Assembly: GCF_902497995.1 (NCBI RefSeq)
Contig: NZ_CABVII010000041.1
Span: 1-40,237, forward strand
Direction of reading: 5' to 3'
Source of the DNA: Pseudomonas fluorescens
GTDB taxonomy: Bacteria > Pseudomonadota > Gammaproteobacteria > Pseudomonadales > Pseudomonadaceae
Length of the DNA stretch: 40,237 nt
Of the stretch, positions 1 through 7,596 are shown piece after piece. How positions within the stretch are numbered: position 1 is the first letter of the stretch; the number at the start of each line of letters is the position of its first letter. A program made the position numbers and the translations under genes. The notes below the pieces were generated by a model that had not been told where the DNA came from, ran no database searches, and worked only from the letters and a program-made list of their open reading frames with translations.

Positions 1-110
1 TCGGCGCTTGGGTGAAAGGAGGAGGGGCGAAATCTCCCACGGATCTGTACTGCGTCAACAGTCAGAATCGGGCTTTGTCCCTTCTCCTCCCTTCAAGTCC
101 TAGCATACAA

Positions 111-130
111 GCGGGCTTGCTCGCGAAGAG
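111..130. repeat. Single REP-type repeat
   Basis: A lone copy of the GCGGGCTTGCTCGCGAAG repeat core lies just downstream of the VWA gene (minus strand), with no inverted partner in view. The remaining bases 1-151 hold no gene I can support. Confidence 0.6.
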
Positions 131-151
131 GCCCTTACAGGCAATGCATTT

Positions 152-1330
152 CTATTTGGAAAGAAACCTCATCGCCTCTTCCAACCCCCGCAACGTCAGC
201 GGGTACATCTGGTCGTCAATCAGTTCCCGCACAATGTTGGTCGACGAGGTATACCCCCAGGTATCTTTCGGATACGGGTTGATCCAGATGAGTTTCTTGT
301 ACTTCTCCTTGAAACGCTGCATCCACAGGTAACCGGCTTCTTCGTTCCAGTGTTCGACGCTACCGCCGGCCTGGGTGATTTCGTAGGGCGCCATGGCGGC
401 GTCGCCGATGAAGATCACTTTGTAGTCGGCGCCGTACTTGTGCAGCAAATCCTGGGTCGAGGTGCGCTCGGAGGTGCGGCGCAGGTTGTTCTTCCACACT
501 GATTCATAAATGAAGTTGTGGAAGTAGAAGTACTCCAGGTGCTTGAACTCGGTCTTGCAAGCCGAGAACAATTCTTCGCAGATCTTCACATGCGCGTCCA
601 TCGAGCCGCCGATGTCGAACAGCAGCAACAGCTTGACGGTATTGCGCCGCTCCGGCCGCATCTGGATGTTCAGCAGCCCGGCATCGCGTGCGGTATGGTC
701 GATGGTGCCATCGATGTCCAGCTCTTCCGCCGCACCCTGACGAGCGAATTTGCGCAGCCGGCGCAAAGCGACCTTGATATTGCGCGTGCCCAGTTCCACC
801 GAATCGTCGAGATTCCTGTACTCGCGCTGATCCCAGACCTTGACCGCCTTGCCCTGGCGCTTGCCGGCATCGCCGACCCGAATGCCCTCCGGGTTGAAAC
901 CGCCGGAGCCGAACGGGCTGGTGCCGCCGGTGCCGATCCATTTGTTGCCACCGGCATGGCGTTCCTTCTGTTCTTCCAGGCGTTTCTTGAATTCTTCGAT
1001 CAACTTGTCCAGGCCGCCGAGGGACTGGATCTGCGCGCGCTCTTCATCGCTCAGGGAGCGTTCGAATTCCTTGCGCAACCAGTCTTCCGGGATCAAGGCC
1101 TTGAGGTGGTCGTCGAGTTTTTCCAGGCCGTTGAAGTAGGCGCCGAACGCCCGGTCGAACTTGTCGAAATGTTTTTCGTCCTTCACCAGAATCGTCCGGG
1201 ACAGGTAATAAAACTCGTCCATGTCGGCGAAGGTCACACGCTGTTTCAGCGCGTTGATCAGGTCCAGCAGCTCACGCACCGAGACCGGCACCTTGGCGGC
1301 GCGCATTTCATTGAACAGGTTGAGCAGCAT
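152..1330 (-). CDS. VWA domain protein, CoxE-like
   Basis: This 392-residue protein has a C-terminal von Willebrand A domain. The metal-site (MIDAS) motif DIGGS lies at residues 239-243 after a hydrophobic strand, and a later GDAAMAP stretch resembles the further metal-site loop. The N-terminal half is helical and charged, followed by a Gly-rich linker at about 126-150. No signal peptide is visible, so it is probably cytoplasmic. It starts 21 bp after the stop of the MoxR-type ATPase gene, with AAGGG before the ATG, so the two form an operon. By family knowledge, MoxR and VWA partners act together as chaperone-like machines in metal-cofactor insertion or complex assembly. Nothing nearby names the client; no CO dehydrogenase or other metalloenzyme genes are in view. 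Confidence 0.9.
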   Translation of the reverse strand: MLLNLFNEMRAAKVPVSVRELLDLINALKQRVTFADMDEFYYLSRTILVKDEKHFDKFDRAFGAYFNGLEKLDDHLKALIPEDWLRKEFERSLSDEERAQIQSLGGLDKLIEEFKKRLEEQKERHAGGNKWIGTGGTSPFGSGGFNPEGIRVGDAGKRQGKAVKVWDQREYRNLDDSVELGTRNIKVALRRLRKFARQGAAEELDIDGTIDHTARDAGLLNIQMRPERRNTVKLLLLFDIGGSMDAHVKICEELFSACKTEFKHLEYFYFHNFIYESVWKNNLRRTSERTSTQDLLHKYGADYKVIFIGDAAMAPYEITQAGGSVEHWNEEAGYLWMQRFKEKYKKLIWINPYPKDTWGYTSSTNIVRELIDDQMYPLTLRGLEEAMRFLSK

Positions 1331-1351
1331 GACTATTGCCCTTTGTCGTAC

Positions 1352-2197
1352 TTAGCGAGTGCCGCGACGGCTCATGAACGCCAGACGCTCAAGCAACTGC
1401 ACGTCCTGTTCGTTCTTCACCAGGGCGCCGGCCAGCGGTGGAATGGCCTTGGTCGGATCGCGCTCGCGCAGCACCGCTTCGCCGATGTTGTCGGCCATCA
1501 ACAACTTCAGCCAGTCCACCAGTTCGGAGGTCGAGGGCTTCTTCTTCAGGCCCGGTACCTTGCGCACGTCGAAGAACACGTCCAGTGCTTCGCTGACCAG
1601 GTCTTTCTTGATGTTCGGGTAGTGCACGTCGACGATCCGCTGCATCGTGACGCGATCCGGGAAGGCGATGTAGTGGAAGAAACAGCGGCGCAGGAACGCA
1701 TCCGGCAGTTCTTTCTCGTTATTGGAAGTAATGATGATGATCGGACGCTTCTTGGCCTTGATGGTCTCGTCGATCTCGTAAACGTAGAACTCCATCTTGT
1801 CGAGTTCTTGCAGCAGGTCGTTCGGGAACTCGATGTCGGCCTTGTCGATCTCGTCGATCAGCAGGATCACCCGCTCTTCGGACTCGAAAGCCTCCCACAG
1901 CTTGCCTTTTTTCAGGTAGTTGCGCACGTCGTGGACCCTTTCCGTGCCCAGCTGCGAATCGCGCAGGCGGCTGACCGCGTCGTACTCGTACAGACCCTGA
2001 TGGGCTTTGGTGGTGGACTTGATGTGCCAGGTGATCAGCCTGGCGCCGAACGACTCGGCCAGTTGCTCGGCGAGCATGGTCTTGCCAGTGCCCGGTTCGC
2101 CCTTGACCAGCAGCGGACGCTCCAGGGTGATGGCGGCGTTGACCGCCAGTTTCAGGTCATCGGTGGCGACGTAGGCCTGGGTGCCTTCGAACTTCAT
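1352..2197 (-). CDS. MoxR-family AAA+ ATPase
   Basis: A 281-residue AAA+ ATPase. Walker A is GEPGTGKT at residues 33-40 and Walker B is ILLIDEID at 111-118. A sensor-1-like ITSNNE stretch and the arginine pair of LRRCFF follow. Length and motif order match MoxR ATPases, which remodel or activate partner proteins and are usually encoded beside a VWA protein, as here (152-1330, 21 bp downstream). The ATG at 2197 is the first in frame next to the divergent region. The gene is divergent from the DUF4160 gene at 2401, so the shared region 2198-2400 must hold its promoter; I did not identify one. The partner complex is unknown. Confidence 0.92.
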   Translation of the reverse strand: MKFEGTQAYVATDDLKLAVNAAITLERPLLVKGEPGTGKTMLAEQLAESFGARLITWHIKSTTKAHQGLYEYDAVSRLRDSQLGTERVHDVRNYLKKGKLWEAFESEERVILLIDEIDKADIEFPNDLLQELDKMEFYVYEIDETIKAKKRPIIIITSNNEKELPDAFLRRCFFHYIAFPDRVTMQRIVDVHYPNIKKDLVSEALDVFFDVRKVPGLKKKPSTSELVDWLKLLMADNIGEAVLRERDPTKAIPPLAGALVKNEQDVQLLERLAFMSRRGTR

Positions 2198-2367
2198 CTG
2201 CTAATCCTCGAACGGTAACGCCGACCTGAAAGAGGCAGGGCGGGGCGCAATAATGTGTAGTACCCGACTATAACGCGGTGCCCGGTCCACTGTGAACGCA
2301 GACGGCTTATTCAGTCTCTGAATGGGGCGTCACATCTTGACTCAGTCTCGGCGGCGGGCCAGTATTG

Positions 2368-2392
2368 AGCTATCGCCATTTTGGCGATAGCT
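2368..2392. promoter_or_regulatory. Perfect 11-bp palindrome before DUF4160 gene
   Basis: Arms AGCTATCGCCA (2368-2378) and TGGCGATAGCT (2382-2392) pair perfectly around a TTT spacer and end 8 bp before the ATG at 2401. There is no run of T after it, so it is not a typical terminator. It could be an operator for the neighbouring HTH-containing protein, or an RNA hairpin hiding the start; the DUF4160 gene has no clear Shine-Dalgarno sequence. Confidence 0.6.
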
Positions 2393-2400
2393 TGCCCGGC

Positions 2401-2631
2401 ATGTCTACTAAATATCGATTTCGCGATAAGTACCGCATCCAATTGCGCGAGAAGGATCATCCGCCACCTCATGTCCACCTCACGGGTGGCGGGCTGGATG
2501 TGATGTTGAGCCTGGAAACCGTCGAAGTGATGATGGGCAAGGCCCCGCCGCTGATTATCAAGGAAGCGCTGGAGTGGGTAAGGGCTAATCAAGTGCAATT
2601 GCTGGAGGACTGGAAACGATGTTACCCATGA
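2401..2631 (+). CDS. DUF4160 domain protein
   Basis: A small protein of 76 residues with the DUF4160 signature: a basic strand, then the DHPPPHVHL segment, then a helix rich in acidic and Trp/Leu residues. I chose the ATG at 2401; an upstream TTG at 2365 would run through the palindrome. The next gene overlaps it by 13 bp, so the two are cotranscribed and probably translationally coupled. DUF4160 and DUF2442 proteins are often encoded in pairs and have been suggested to be toxin-antitoxin-like; that is family knowledge, and the activity is not established here. No catalytic site is evident apart from the conserved His residues. Confidence 0.75.
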   Translation: MSTKYRFRDKYRIQLREKDHPPPHVHLTGGGLDVMLSLETVEVMMGKAPPLIIKEALEWVRANQVQLLEDWKRCYP

Positions 2632-3122
2632 AACGACCGCGGTTGTCGGCCGTGCAGGCATTGCCGGATTATCGCCTCGCTCTGACCTTTATCGACGGTC
2701 AGCGACTGACCCTCGATTTGAGTCGTGACCTGCGCGCCTATCCAGGCTTGCAGCCATTGCTGGAGTCTGGCGCTTTCGAAGGTGCAACCCTGGGCGATGA
2801 TGGCTGGAGCGTCGAATGGCCTGAACTGGACATCCAGATTGGCGCCGACACTCTTTATCTGGATGCTCTTGCACAAAACGCCTCGGACGAAAACACCCGG
2901 ATCTTCATCGACTGGCGCGCTCGCACGGGTTTCCCGCTGAATAAGGCGGCCGAAGCGCTAGGGGTCAGCGCCCGTAGCATCACGCGATACAGCAGTGGCC
3001 GTGAAGCAGTGCCCCGGTCATTGGCGTTGGCCTGCCTGGGGTGGGACTACTTGCAGCAACGCTCGAATCCGGCACGGGCGGCCGAAGAAACCGGTCGCTA
3101 TACCGTCACGCGCAAACCTTAA
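2619..3122 (+). CDS. DUF2442 protein with C-terminal HTH
   Basis: A 167-residue protein. Residues about 10-85 form a DUF2442-like beta-rich domain (FIDGQRLTLDL and an SVEWPELDIQIG stretch). Residues about 105-145 look like an XRE-type helix-turn-helix (AAEALGVSARSITRYSSGRE). The ATG at 2619 is preceded at good distance by GGAGGA (2604-2609) inside the DUF4160 gene, which favours this start over the ATG at 2628. As the downstream partner of DUF4160 it could be the DNA-binding antitoxin or autorepressor, with the palindrome at 2368-2392 as a candidate operator (inference). Its stop overlaps that of the convergent DUF748 gene within the four bases TTAA (3119-3122). Confidence 0.78.
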   Translation: MLPMKRPRLSAVQALPDYRLALTFIDGQRLTLDLSRDLRAYPGLQPLLESGAFEGATLGDDGWSVEWPELDIQIGADTLYLDALAQNASDENTRIFIDWRARTGFPLNKAAEALGVSARSITRYSSGREAVPRSLALACLGWDYLQQRSNPARAAEETGRYTVTRKP

Positions 3123-4195
3123 CCCTCATCCGGCTTCGGCCGTTCATACCGTGCATTGAATGCCTGAATGAAACCGTTACGTAAAATCTGCAAAAACGCC
3201 TGAAACGCGCTGATATCCTGCCGATGCACATTGCCGCGCAGCTCCACGCGGGTCGCAAACTGATTCTTGCCCTGGTTTTTCAACACGGTTTCGGAGCCGC
3301 CGACGATGGCCTCCCAGATGGAACGGAAAATCCCTTTGTCCTTGTTCTCCACATCCTGCTGCCAATTGAACACGTCCACATCCTTCAACAGCGGTTTGAT
3401 GTAACCCGTCAATTTTGCCTTTTTGGCCTGCGCTTCAATCACCACATCCCCATGGCCGGCGTTGAAATCGAACTTGCCATAGGCCGAAGCGAAGTCGTTC
3501 ATGCGCTTGAGTTCGATGCCCCTTGCCCGTAACCGGAATTGGAAGTCTTCGAAATTGCTCAGCGGGTCGAAGGTTGCGGTGGTTTCCAAGGGCGCGTGTC
3601 CCAGTAACAACGCCTTGCCTTCGAAGCGAGCGTCGCGTTTTCCTTCGGTGTCGACCACGTTGGTCAGGTTATAGATACTGGCGTCGACTTGGGTAGCGTT
3701 CATGTTGACGGGTGGTTTTGAATTGAAATTTCGAAAGCTGATCTTGCCGTCATTGATGCGCACTTCGTTCAGGGTGATCGGCAGCAATTTGCCCAGTTCC
3801 GCCCGCCAGTCGGTGCCCTGGCCGGTCTGGGAGTTTTGCTTGTTGGCGCCGCCGTCGACGAAGTTCACTTCGGGCTTGATGAACTGCACCTCGGCCACCA
3901 CCGCGTGGTCATGCCAGAGCGAGTGCCAACTGACGGAGAGGTCGATCAGCGGCGCGTTGACGAAGGGCACCGGGACCTTGCCGTCGACCTTGACGATTTT
4001 CAGCCCGTTGATTTTATAGGCGCCGCGCCACAGGGCCAGGTCCACATCGACGATCTGGCCACGGTAGTCGCCCATGTCCGCCAGCTTGTCGTTCAGGTAG
4101 TTGCGCACCATGTAGGGCAGGGCGAAATGCAGGGCAATCAGCAGCACAACCAGGCCGGCTAGAGTCCACAGGGGCCAACGGTATCTGCGTTTCAT
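3119..4195 (-). CDS. DUF748 (AsmA-like) membrane-anchored protein
   Basis: A 358-residue protein with one N-terminal membrane segment (about residues 7-27, after MKRRYRW) and a long periplasmic beta-rich part typical of DUF748 proteins of the AsmA-like superfamily. AsmA-like proteins are linked to envelope lipid transport, but no specific role is known for this one. I prefer the ATG at 4195, which places the basic residues directly before the membrane segment; an in-frame upstream start at 4225 would add ten residues of no evident use. It is divergent from cysK with 126 bp between them. Confidence 0.8.
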   Translation of the reverse strand: MKRRYRWPLWTLAGLVVLLIALHFALPYMVRNYLNDKLADMGDYRGQIVDVDLALWRGAYKINGLKIVKVDGKVPVPFVNAPLIDLSVSWHSLWHDHAVVAEVQFIKPEVNFVDGGANKQNSQTGQGTDWRAELGKLLPITLNEVRINDGKISFRNFNSKPPVNMNATQVDASIYNLTNVVDTEGKRDARFEGKALLLGHAPLETTATFDPLSNFEDFQFRLRARGIELKRMNDFASAYGKFDFNAGHGDVVIEAQAKKAKLTGYIKPLLKDVDVFNWQQDVENKDKGIFRSIWEAIVGGSETVLKNQGKNQFATRVELRGNVHRQDISAFQAFLQILRNGFIQAFNARYERPKPDEG

Positions 4196-4321
4196 GATGG
4201 CAAATCTCTGGCGATGTAAAGCCATTGACTGTTGTTGTAACCGGACGTTCGACTGACTGGACGACCACCGGCAACAGGCATACCTTGGAGGGCTTATTCA
4301 ACGCTGTACAAGGACCCAGCC

Positions 4322-5296
4322 ATGAGCCGTATTTTCGCTGACAACGCCCATTCCATCGGCAATACGCCGCTGGTGCAGATCAACCGCATCGCCCCGCGCG
4401 GCGTGACCATCCTGGCCAAGATCGAAGGGCGCAACCCGGGTTATTCGGTCAAGTGCCGGATCGGCGCGAACATGATCTGGGACGCCGAAAGCACCGGCAA
4501 ACTCAAAGCTGGCATGACCATCGTCGAGCCGACCTCCGGCAATACCGGTATTGGCCTCGCGTTTGTTGCCGCGGCGCGTGGTTACAAGTTGGTGCTGACC
4601 ATGCCGGCCTCCATGAGTATCGAACGACGCAAAGTGCTCAAGGCGCTCGGCGCCGAGCTGGTCTTGACCGAACCGGCCAAGGGCATGAAGGGAGCGATCG
4701 AGAAAGCAGCTGAAATTGTGGCCAGCGCCCCGTCGTCCTATTTCATGCCCGCGCAGTTCGACAACCCGGCCAACCCGGCCATTCACGAGAAAACCACCGG
4801 CCCGGAAATCTGGAACGATACCGATGGTGCGGTCGACGTCGTGGTGGCTGGCGTCGGAACGGGTGGAACCATTACCGGGGTTTCGCGGTATATCAAGAAT
4901 ACCCAGGGCAAACCGATCATTTCGGTGGCCGTGGAGCCGGTGTCATCGCCGGTCATCACTCAGGCGCTGGCCGGGGAAGAGATCAAGCCAAGCCCGCACA
5001 AGATCCAGGGTATCGGGGCCGGTTTCGTGCCGAAGAATCTGGACCTGTCGATGGTCGATCGGGTTGAGCTGGTCAGCGATGAAGAGTCCAAGGCCATGGC
5101 CCTGCGTTTGATGCAGGAAGAAGGGATTCTATGCGGGATCTCCTCTGGTGCGGCGATGGCTGTAGCGGTCCGACTGGCGGAAACCCCGGAAATGCAGGGC
5201 AAGACCGTCGTGGTGATCCTGCCCGATTCCGGCGAGCGCTACCTGTCGAGCATGCTGTTCAGTGATCTGTTTACCGAGCAGGAGAATCAGCAATAA
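4322..5296 (+). CDS. cysK: Cysteine synthase A
   Basis: O-acetylserine (thiol)-lyase, 324 residues, which makes L-cysteine from O-acetylserine and sulfide using pyridoxal phosphate, in the cytoplasm. The PLP lysine is K44 in YSVKCRIGANMIWDAE, the substrate loop is TSGNTG at 71-76, and the phosphate-binding loop is GTGGT (about residues 177-181). The SVKCR context and overall length fit CysK better than CysM. AAGGA at 4310-4314 sits 7 bp before the ATG. The gene stands alone: its upstream neighbour is divergent and the next gene begins about 320 bp on. The nearby genes show no sulfur link. Confidence 0.93.
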   Translation: MSRIFADNAHSIGNTPLVQINRIAPRGVTILAKIEGRNPGYSVKCRIGANMIWDAESTGKLKAGMTIVEPTSGNTGIGLAFVAAARGYKLVLTMPASMSIERRKVLKALGAELVLTEPAKGMKGAIEKAAEIVASAPSSYFMPAQFDNPANPAIHEKTTGPEIWNDTDGAVDVVVAGVGTGGTITGVSRYIKNTQGKPIISVAVEPVSSPVITQALAGEEIKPSPHKIQGIGAGFVPKNLDLSMVDRVELVSDEESKAMALRLMQEEGILCGISSGAAMAVAVRLAETPEMQGKTVVVILPDSGERYLSSMLFSDLFTEQENQQ

Positions 5297-5615
5297 CTGA
5301 AAAAATCCAAAGATCGCAGGCTGCGCCAATCCGGTTTTCCAAGGGGGTTGGTGCAAAGGCGATTCTGTAGCAGCAGCCGCAGGTTCGGGCCGCGTTCGGA
5401 CGATCTTCTGATCTTGTTTTTGATCCTGTGAACGGGTGATGGCTCAGGTCAGCCCCCGTTCAGGAGCCTTGTGTTAGAAGTGCTTTGTTGCACATTTCTC
5501 AACACTGAATGTTGAGTCATGCGGTTTTTTCCTGTGGCCGGTAATGTTTATCATGCCGGCTGCCACGTCGGGTAAATGGCGTTGTGCAGAGTTGTCGACG
5601 ATCAAGGAGTTGCTG
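5297..5615. other. Intergenic gap between cysK and the lpxO-like gene
   Basis: No gene is supported in these 319 bp. The part at about 5320-5425 resembles degenerate repeat DNA of a kind common between Pseudomonas genes (GCAGGCTGCGCC, AGCAGCCGCAGG and CGATCTTCTGATCTTG pieces). An inverted repeat CTCAACA/TGTTGAG (5498-5504 and 5510-5516) is followed by six T at 5524-5529, a weak candidate terminator. The promoter of the next gene should lie here, but I cannot place it. Confidence 0.4.
5498..5529 (+). terminator. Weak hairpin followed by T run, after cysK
   Basis: Arms CTCAACA and TGTTGAG enclose a 5-nt loop, and GCGGTTTTTT follows after a short gap. The stem is short and rich in A and T, and it is about 200 bp after the cysK stop, so it may equally be an operator or chance. 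Confidence 0.3.
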
Positions 5616-6554
5616 ATGAGCTTTTCCCTTGCCGCGAAGGCGTCGCTGTTGCTGCTGTTTCTGGGCAGTACCCTTTATGTGCATTTGCGCGGCAAGGCGC
5701 GATTGCCGGTCCTGCGTCAGTTCGTCAACCACTCGGCCCTGTTCGCCCCCTACAACGCCTTGATGTACCTGTTCTCCAGCGTACCGTCCAGACCTTATCT
5801 GGATCGCGGCAACTTTCCCGAACTGGATGTACTCAAGGACAACTGGGAAGTCATCCGCGACGAAGCGATGCACCTGTTCGACGAGGGCTACATCCGCGCT
5901 GCCGAGAAGAACAACGATGCCGGTTTCGGCTCGTTCTTCAAGAAGGGCTGGAAGCGTTTCTATCTCAAGTGGTACGACAAACCACTGCCCTCGGCACAAA
6001 CCCTGTGCCCGAAAACCGTGGCCCTGCTCAGCGGCATTCCCAACGTCAAAGGCGCCATGTTCGCCTTGCTGCCAGGCGGCAGTCACCTCAACCCGCACCG
6101 CGACCCGTTTGCCGGCTCCCTGCGTTATCACTTGGGTTTGTCGACGCCGAACTCCGACGACTGCCGCATTTTCGTTGACGGTCAGATTTACGCCTGGCGT
6201 GATGGCGAGGACGTGATGTTCGACGAGACCTATGTGCACTGGGTCAAGAATGAAACGGAAATGACCCGGGTCATCCTGTTCTGCGATGTCGAACGCCCGC
6301 TGAGCAACCGCTTCATGACCCGCATCAACCGTTGGGTCAGTGGTTTTCTCGGCCGCGCCACCGCACCGCAGAACCTGGATGACGAACGTGTTGGCGGGAT
6401 CAATCAGGCTTATGCCTGGAGCAAGAACTTCAGCGACAGGTTCAGTGGTGTGATCAAACAGTGGAAGCGTCGCAACCCCAAGGCCTACCGCGTACTGCGG
6501 CCGGTGCTGGCGGTCGTGGTATTGGCGTTGTTGGGGTATTGGTTGTTGGGTTGA
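5616..6554 (+). CDS. lpxO: LpxO-like Fe(II)/2-oxoglutarate lipid A hydroxylase
   Basis: A 312-residue protein of the aspartyl/asparaginyl beta-hydroxylase family with a membrane segment at each end (about residues 5-22 and 290-310). This is the architecture of LpxO, which hydroxylates secondary acyl chains of lipid A at the cytoplasmic face of the inner membrane. The iron ligands are visible as H161 and D163 in NPHRDPFAG and H208 in TYVHW. An Arg in TRVILF, about ten residues after H208, would bind 2-oxoglutarate. I chose the ATG at 5616 because AAGGAG (5604-5609) precedes it and the hydrophobic segment follows directly. Pseudomonads often carry two lpxO paralogues; which one this is cannot be told here. 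Confidence 0.82.
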   Translation: MSFSLAAKASLLLLFLGSTLYVHLRGKARLPVLRQFVNHSALFAPYNALMYLFSSVPSRPYLDRGNFPELDVLKDNWEVIRDEAMHLFDEGYIRAAEKNNDAGFGSFFKKGWKRFYLKWYDKPLPSAQTLCPKTVALLSGIPNVKGAMFALLPGGSHLNPHRDPFAGSLRYHLGLSTPNSDDCRIFVDGQIYAWRDGEDVMFDETYVHWVKNETEMTRVILFCDVERPLSNRFMTRINRWVSGFLGRATAPQNLDDERVGGINQAYAWSKNFSDRFSGVIKQWKRRNPKAYRVLRPVLAVVVLALLGYWLLG

Positions 6555-6558
6555 TTGG

Positions 6559-6595
6559 CATGCGCTCCGGGCCTTTTTTACTTGGCCAGCGCATG
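6559..6595. terminator. Candidate terminator between convergent genes
   Basis: A perfect 8-bp inverted repeat, CATGCGCT (6559-6566) and AGCGCATG (6588-6595), encloses GGCC pieces and a run of six T (6574-6579). It lies between the stop of the lpxO-like gene and the end of the LysR gene; the right arm is inside the LysR coding end. The T run lies inside the loop, so the fit to a standard terminator is poor. Confidence 0.35.
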
Positions 6596-7519
6596 TTCCG
6601 CCCGCACGGAATTCATGAACGCCTGCATCGCCGACGATTGAATGCGATGACGCCGGGTGATCAACCCATAAGGGGGCAGCCGTGCTTCGAACTTGATCGG
6701 CAACACGGCCAGCAGATCCCGGCCAGGATAGTCCTCGACCACCGACACCGGTGTCACACCGAGCATGTCGGTCTGCTGGATCAATGACAGCAAGGTCATG
6801 ATCGAGGTGGTTTCGACAATGCTGCTGGGGATATCGACCCGTGCATTGTGGAACACCTGATTGATGATCGAGCGCATCGGGCTTGGATGCTGTTGCAGCA
6901 CCCAGGTCATGTTCTGCAGTTCCGCCCAGCTCAATTGCTTTTCTTTCGCCAGGGGATTTTGCGCACCGGCAATCACGCAGAGCGCTTCTTCACCCAAGCT
7001 GTCGAACAGCAACTCCTCGGCCCGCGCACCCGCCGGAATCCGGCCCAGCACGATATCCAGTTGATCCTGCAACAGCGCCTGCACCAGCACGTCGCTGGTA
7101 TCGACCTGGATGCTCATGGATAACCGCGGATGGCTTTGTTTCAAAGTGGCGATGGTTCGAGTCAACAGCCCAGAAGCCAGCGCCGGAATCGCCCCGACGG
7201 CGACCCGCCCAAGGTTGCCGGATTCGAGTGCAACCAGTTCTTCACGCATGCCGCTGAGTTCGGCGAACACCATGCGTGCGTAATACGTGACGGTTTCCCC
7301 GAATGGGGTAGGACGCATGCCCCGGGGCAGCCGCTCGAAGAGCTCCACACCCAGCAAGTCCTCGGCTTCGTGCAGCATCTTGGTCGCCGCCGGTTGCGTC
7401 ATGCCGATGTGGTCGGCGGCGCGGCGCAACGATCCGAATTCCTGCAACGCCAGCATCAGCCGTAGCTGACGCAGACGCAATCGACTGTGGATCACATTGG
7501 CAACGGGAATTCGGGTCAT
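6578..7519 (-). CDS. LysR-family regulator of the tct/catabolic cluster
   Basis: A 313-residue LysR-type regulator. The winged helix-turn-helix is at about residues 14-75 (RQLRLMLALQEFGSLRRAADHIGMTQPAATKML) in which the second helix motif is RAADHIGMTQPAATK; an effector-binding periplasmic-protein-like domain follows from about residue 90. I chose the ATG at 7519. The gene follows tctA by 69 bp on the same strand, so it is probably cotranscribed at least in part with tctCBA. Its likely targets are the T-N11-A boxes at 10833-10847, 10962-10976 and perhaps 13354-13368 (inference from position and symmetry). The inducer is probably the transported acid or a catabolite of it. Confidence 0.9.
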   Translation of the reverse strand: MTRIPVANVIHSRLRLRQLRLMLALQEFGSLRRAADHIGMTQPAATKMLHEAEDLLGVELFERLPRGMRPTPFGETVTYYARMVFAELSGMREELVALESGNLGRVAVGAIPALASGLLTRTIATLKQSHPRLSMSIQVDTSDVLVQALLQDQLDIVLGRIPAGARAEELLFDSLGEEALCVIAGAQNPLAKEKQLSWAELQNMTWVLQQHPSPMRSIINQVFHNARVDIPSSIVETTSIMTLLSLIQQTDMLGVTPVSVVEDYPGRDLLAVLPIKFEARLPPYGLITRRHRIQSSAMQAFMNSVRAEHALAK

Positions 7520-7545
7520 GGCCGCGCTCGCGAAAAAGGACTGCG

Positions 7546-7596
7546 GCAAGCCTGACAACAAATGTCAGGCGTTGCCAGCATTGCTGTGTCACAGCA
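7546..7596. promoter_or_regulatory. Hairpin and palindrome between tctA and lysR
   Basis: GCCTGACA (7550-7557) and TGTCAGGC (7563-7570) form an 8-bp stem with a 5-nt loop, extended by GGCAA/TTGCC with one bulged base. Beside it TGCTGTG/CACAGCA (7582-7596) is a perfect palindrome around one T, overlapping the tctA stop. On the minus strand the stem is followed only loosely by a T-rich stretch, so it may be a partial terminator, mRNA processing site or operator that sets lysR expression apart from tctCBA. Confidence 0.45.

Noticed and set aside
518..2218. Long open frame (566 codons) opposite the MoxR and VWA genes
   Set aside because: It lies wholly antisense to two well-recognised genes, its translation is rich in Gln, Val, Leu and His without known domains, and such mirror frames are common in GC-rich DNA.
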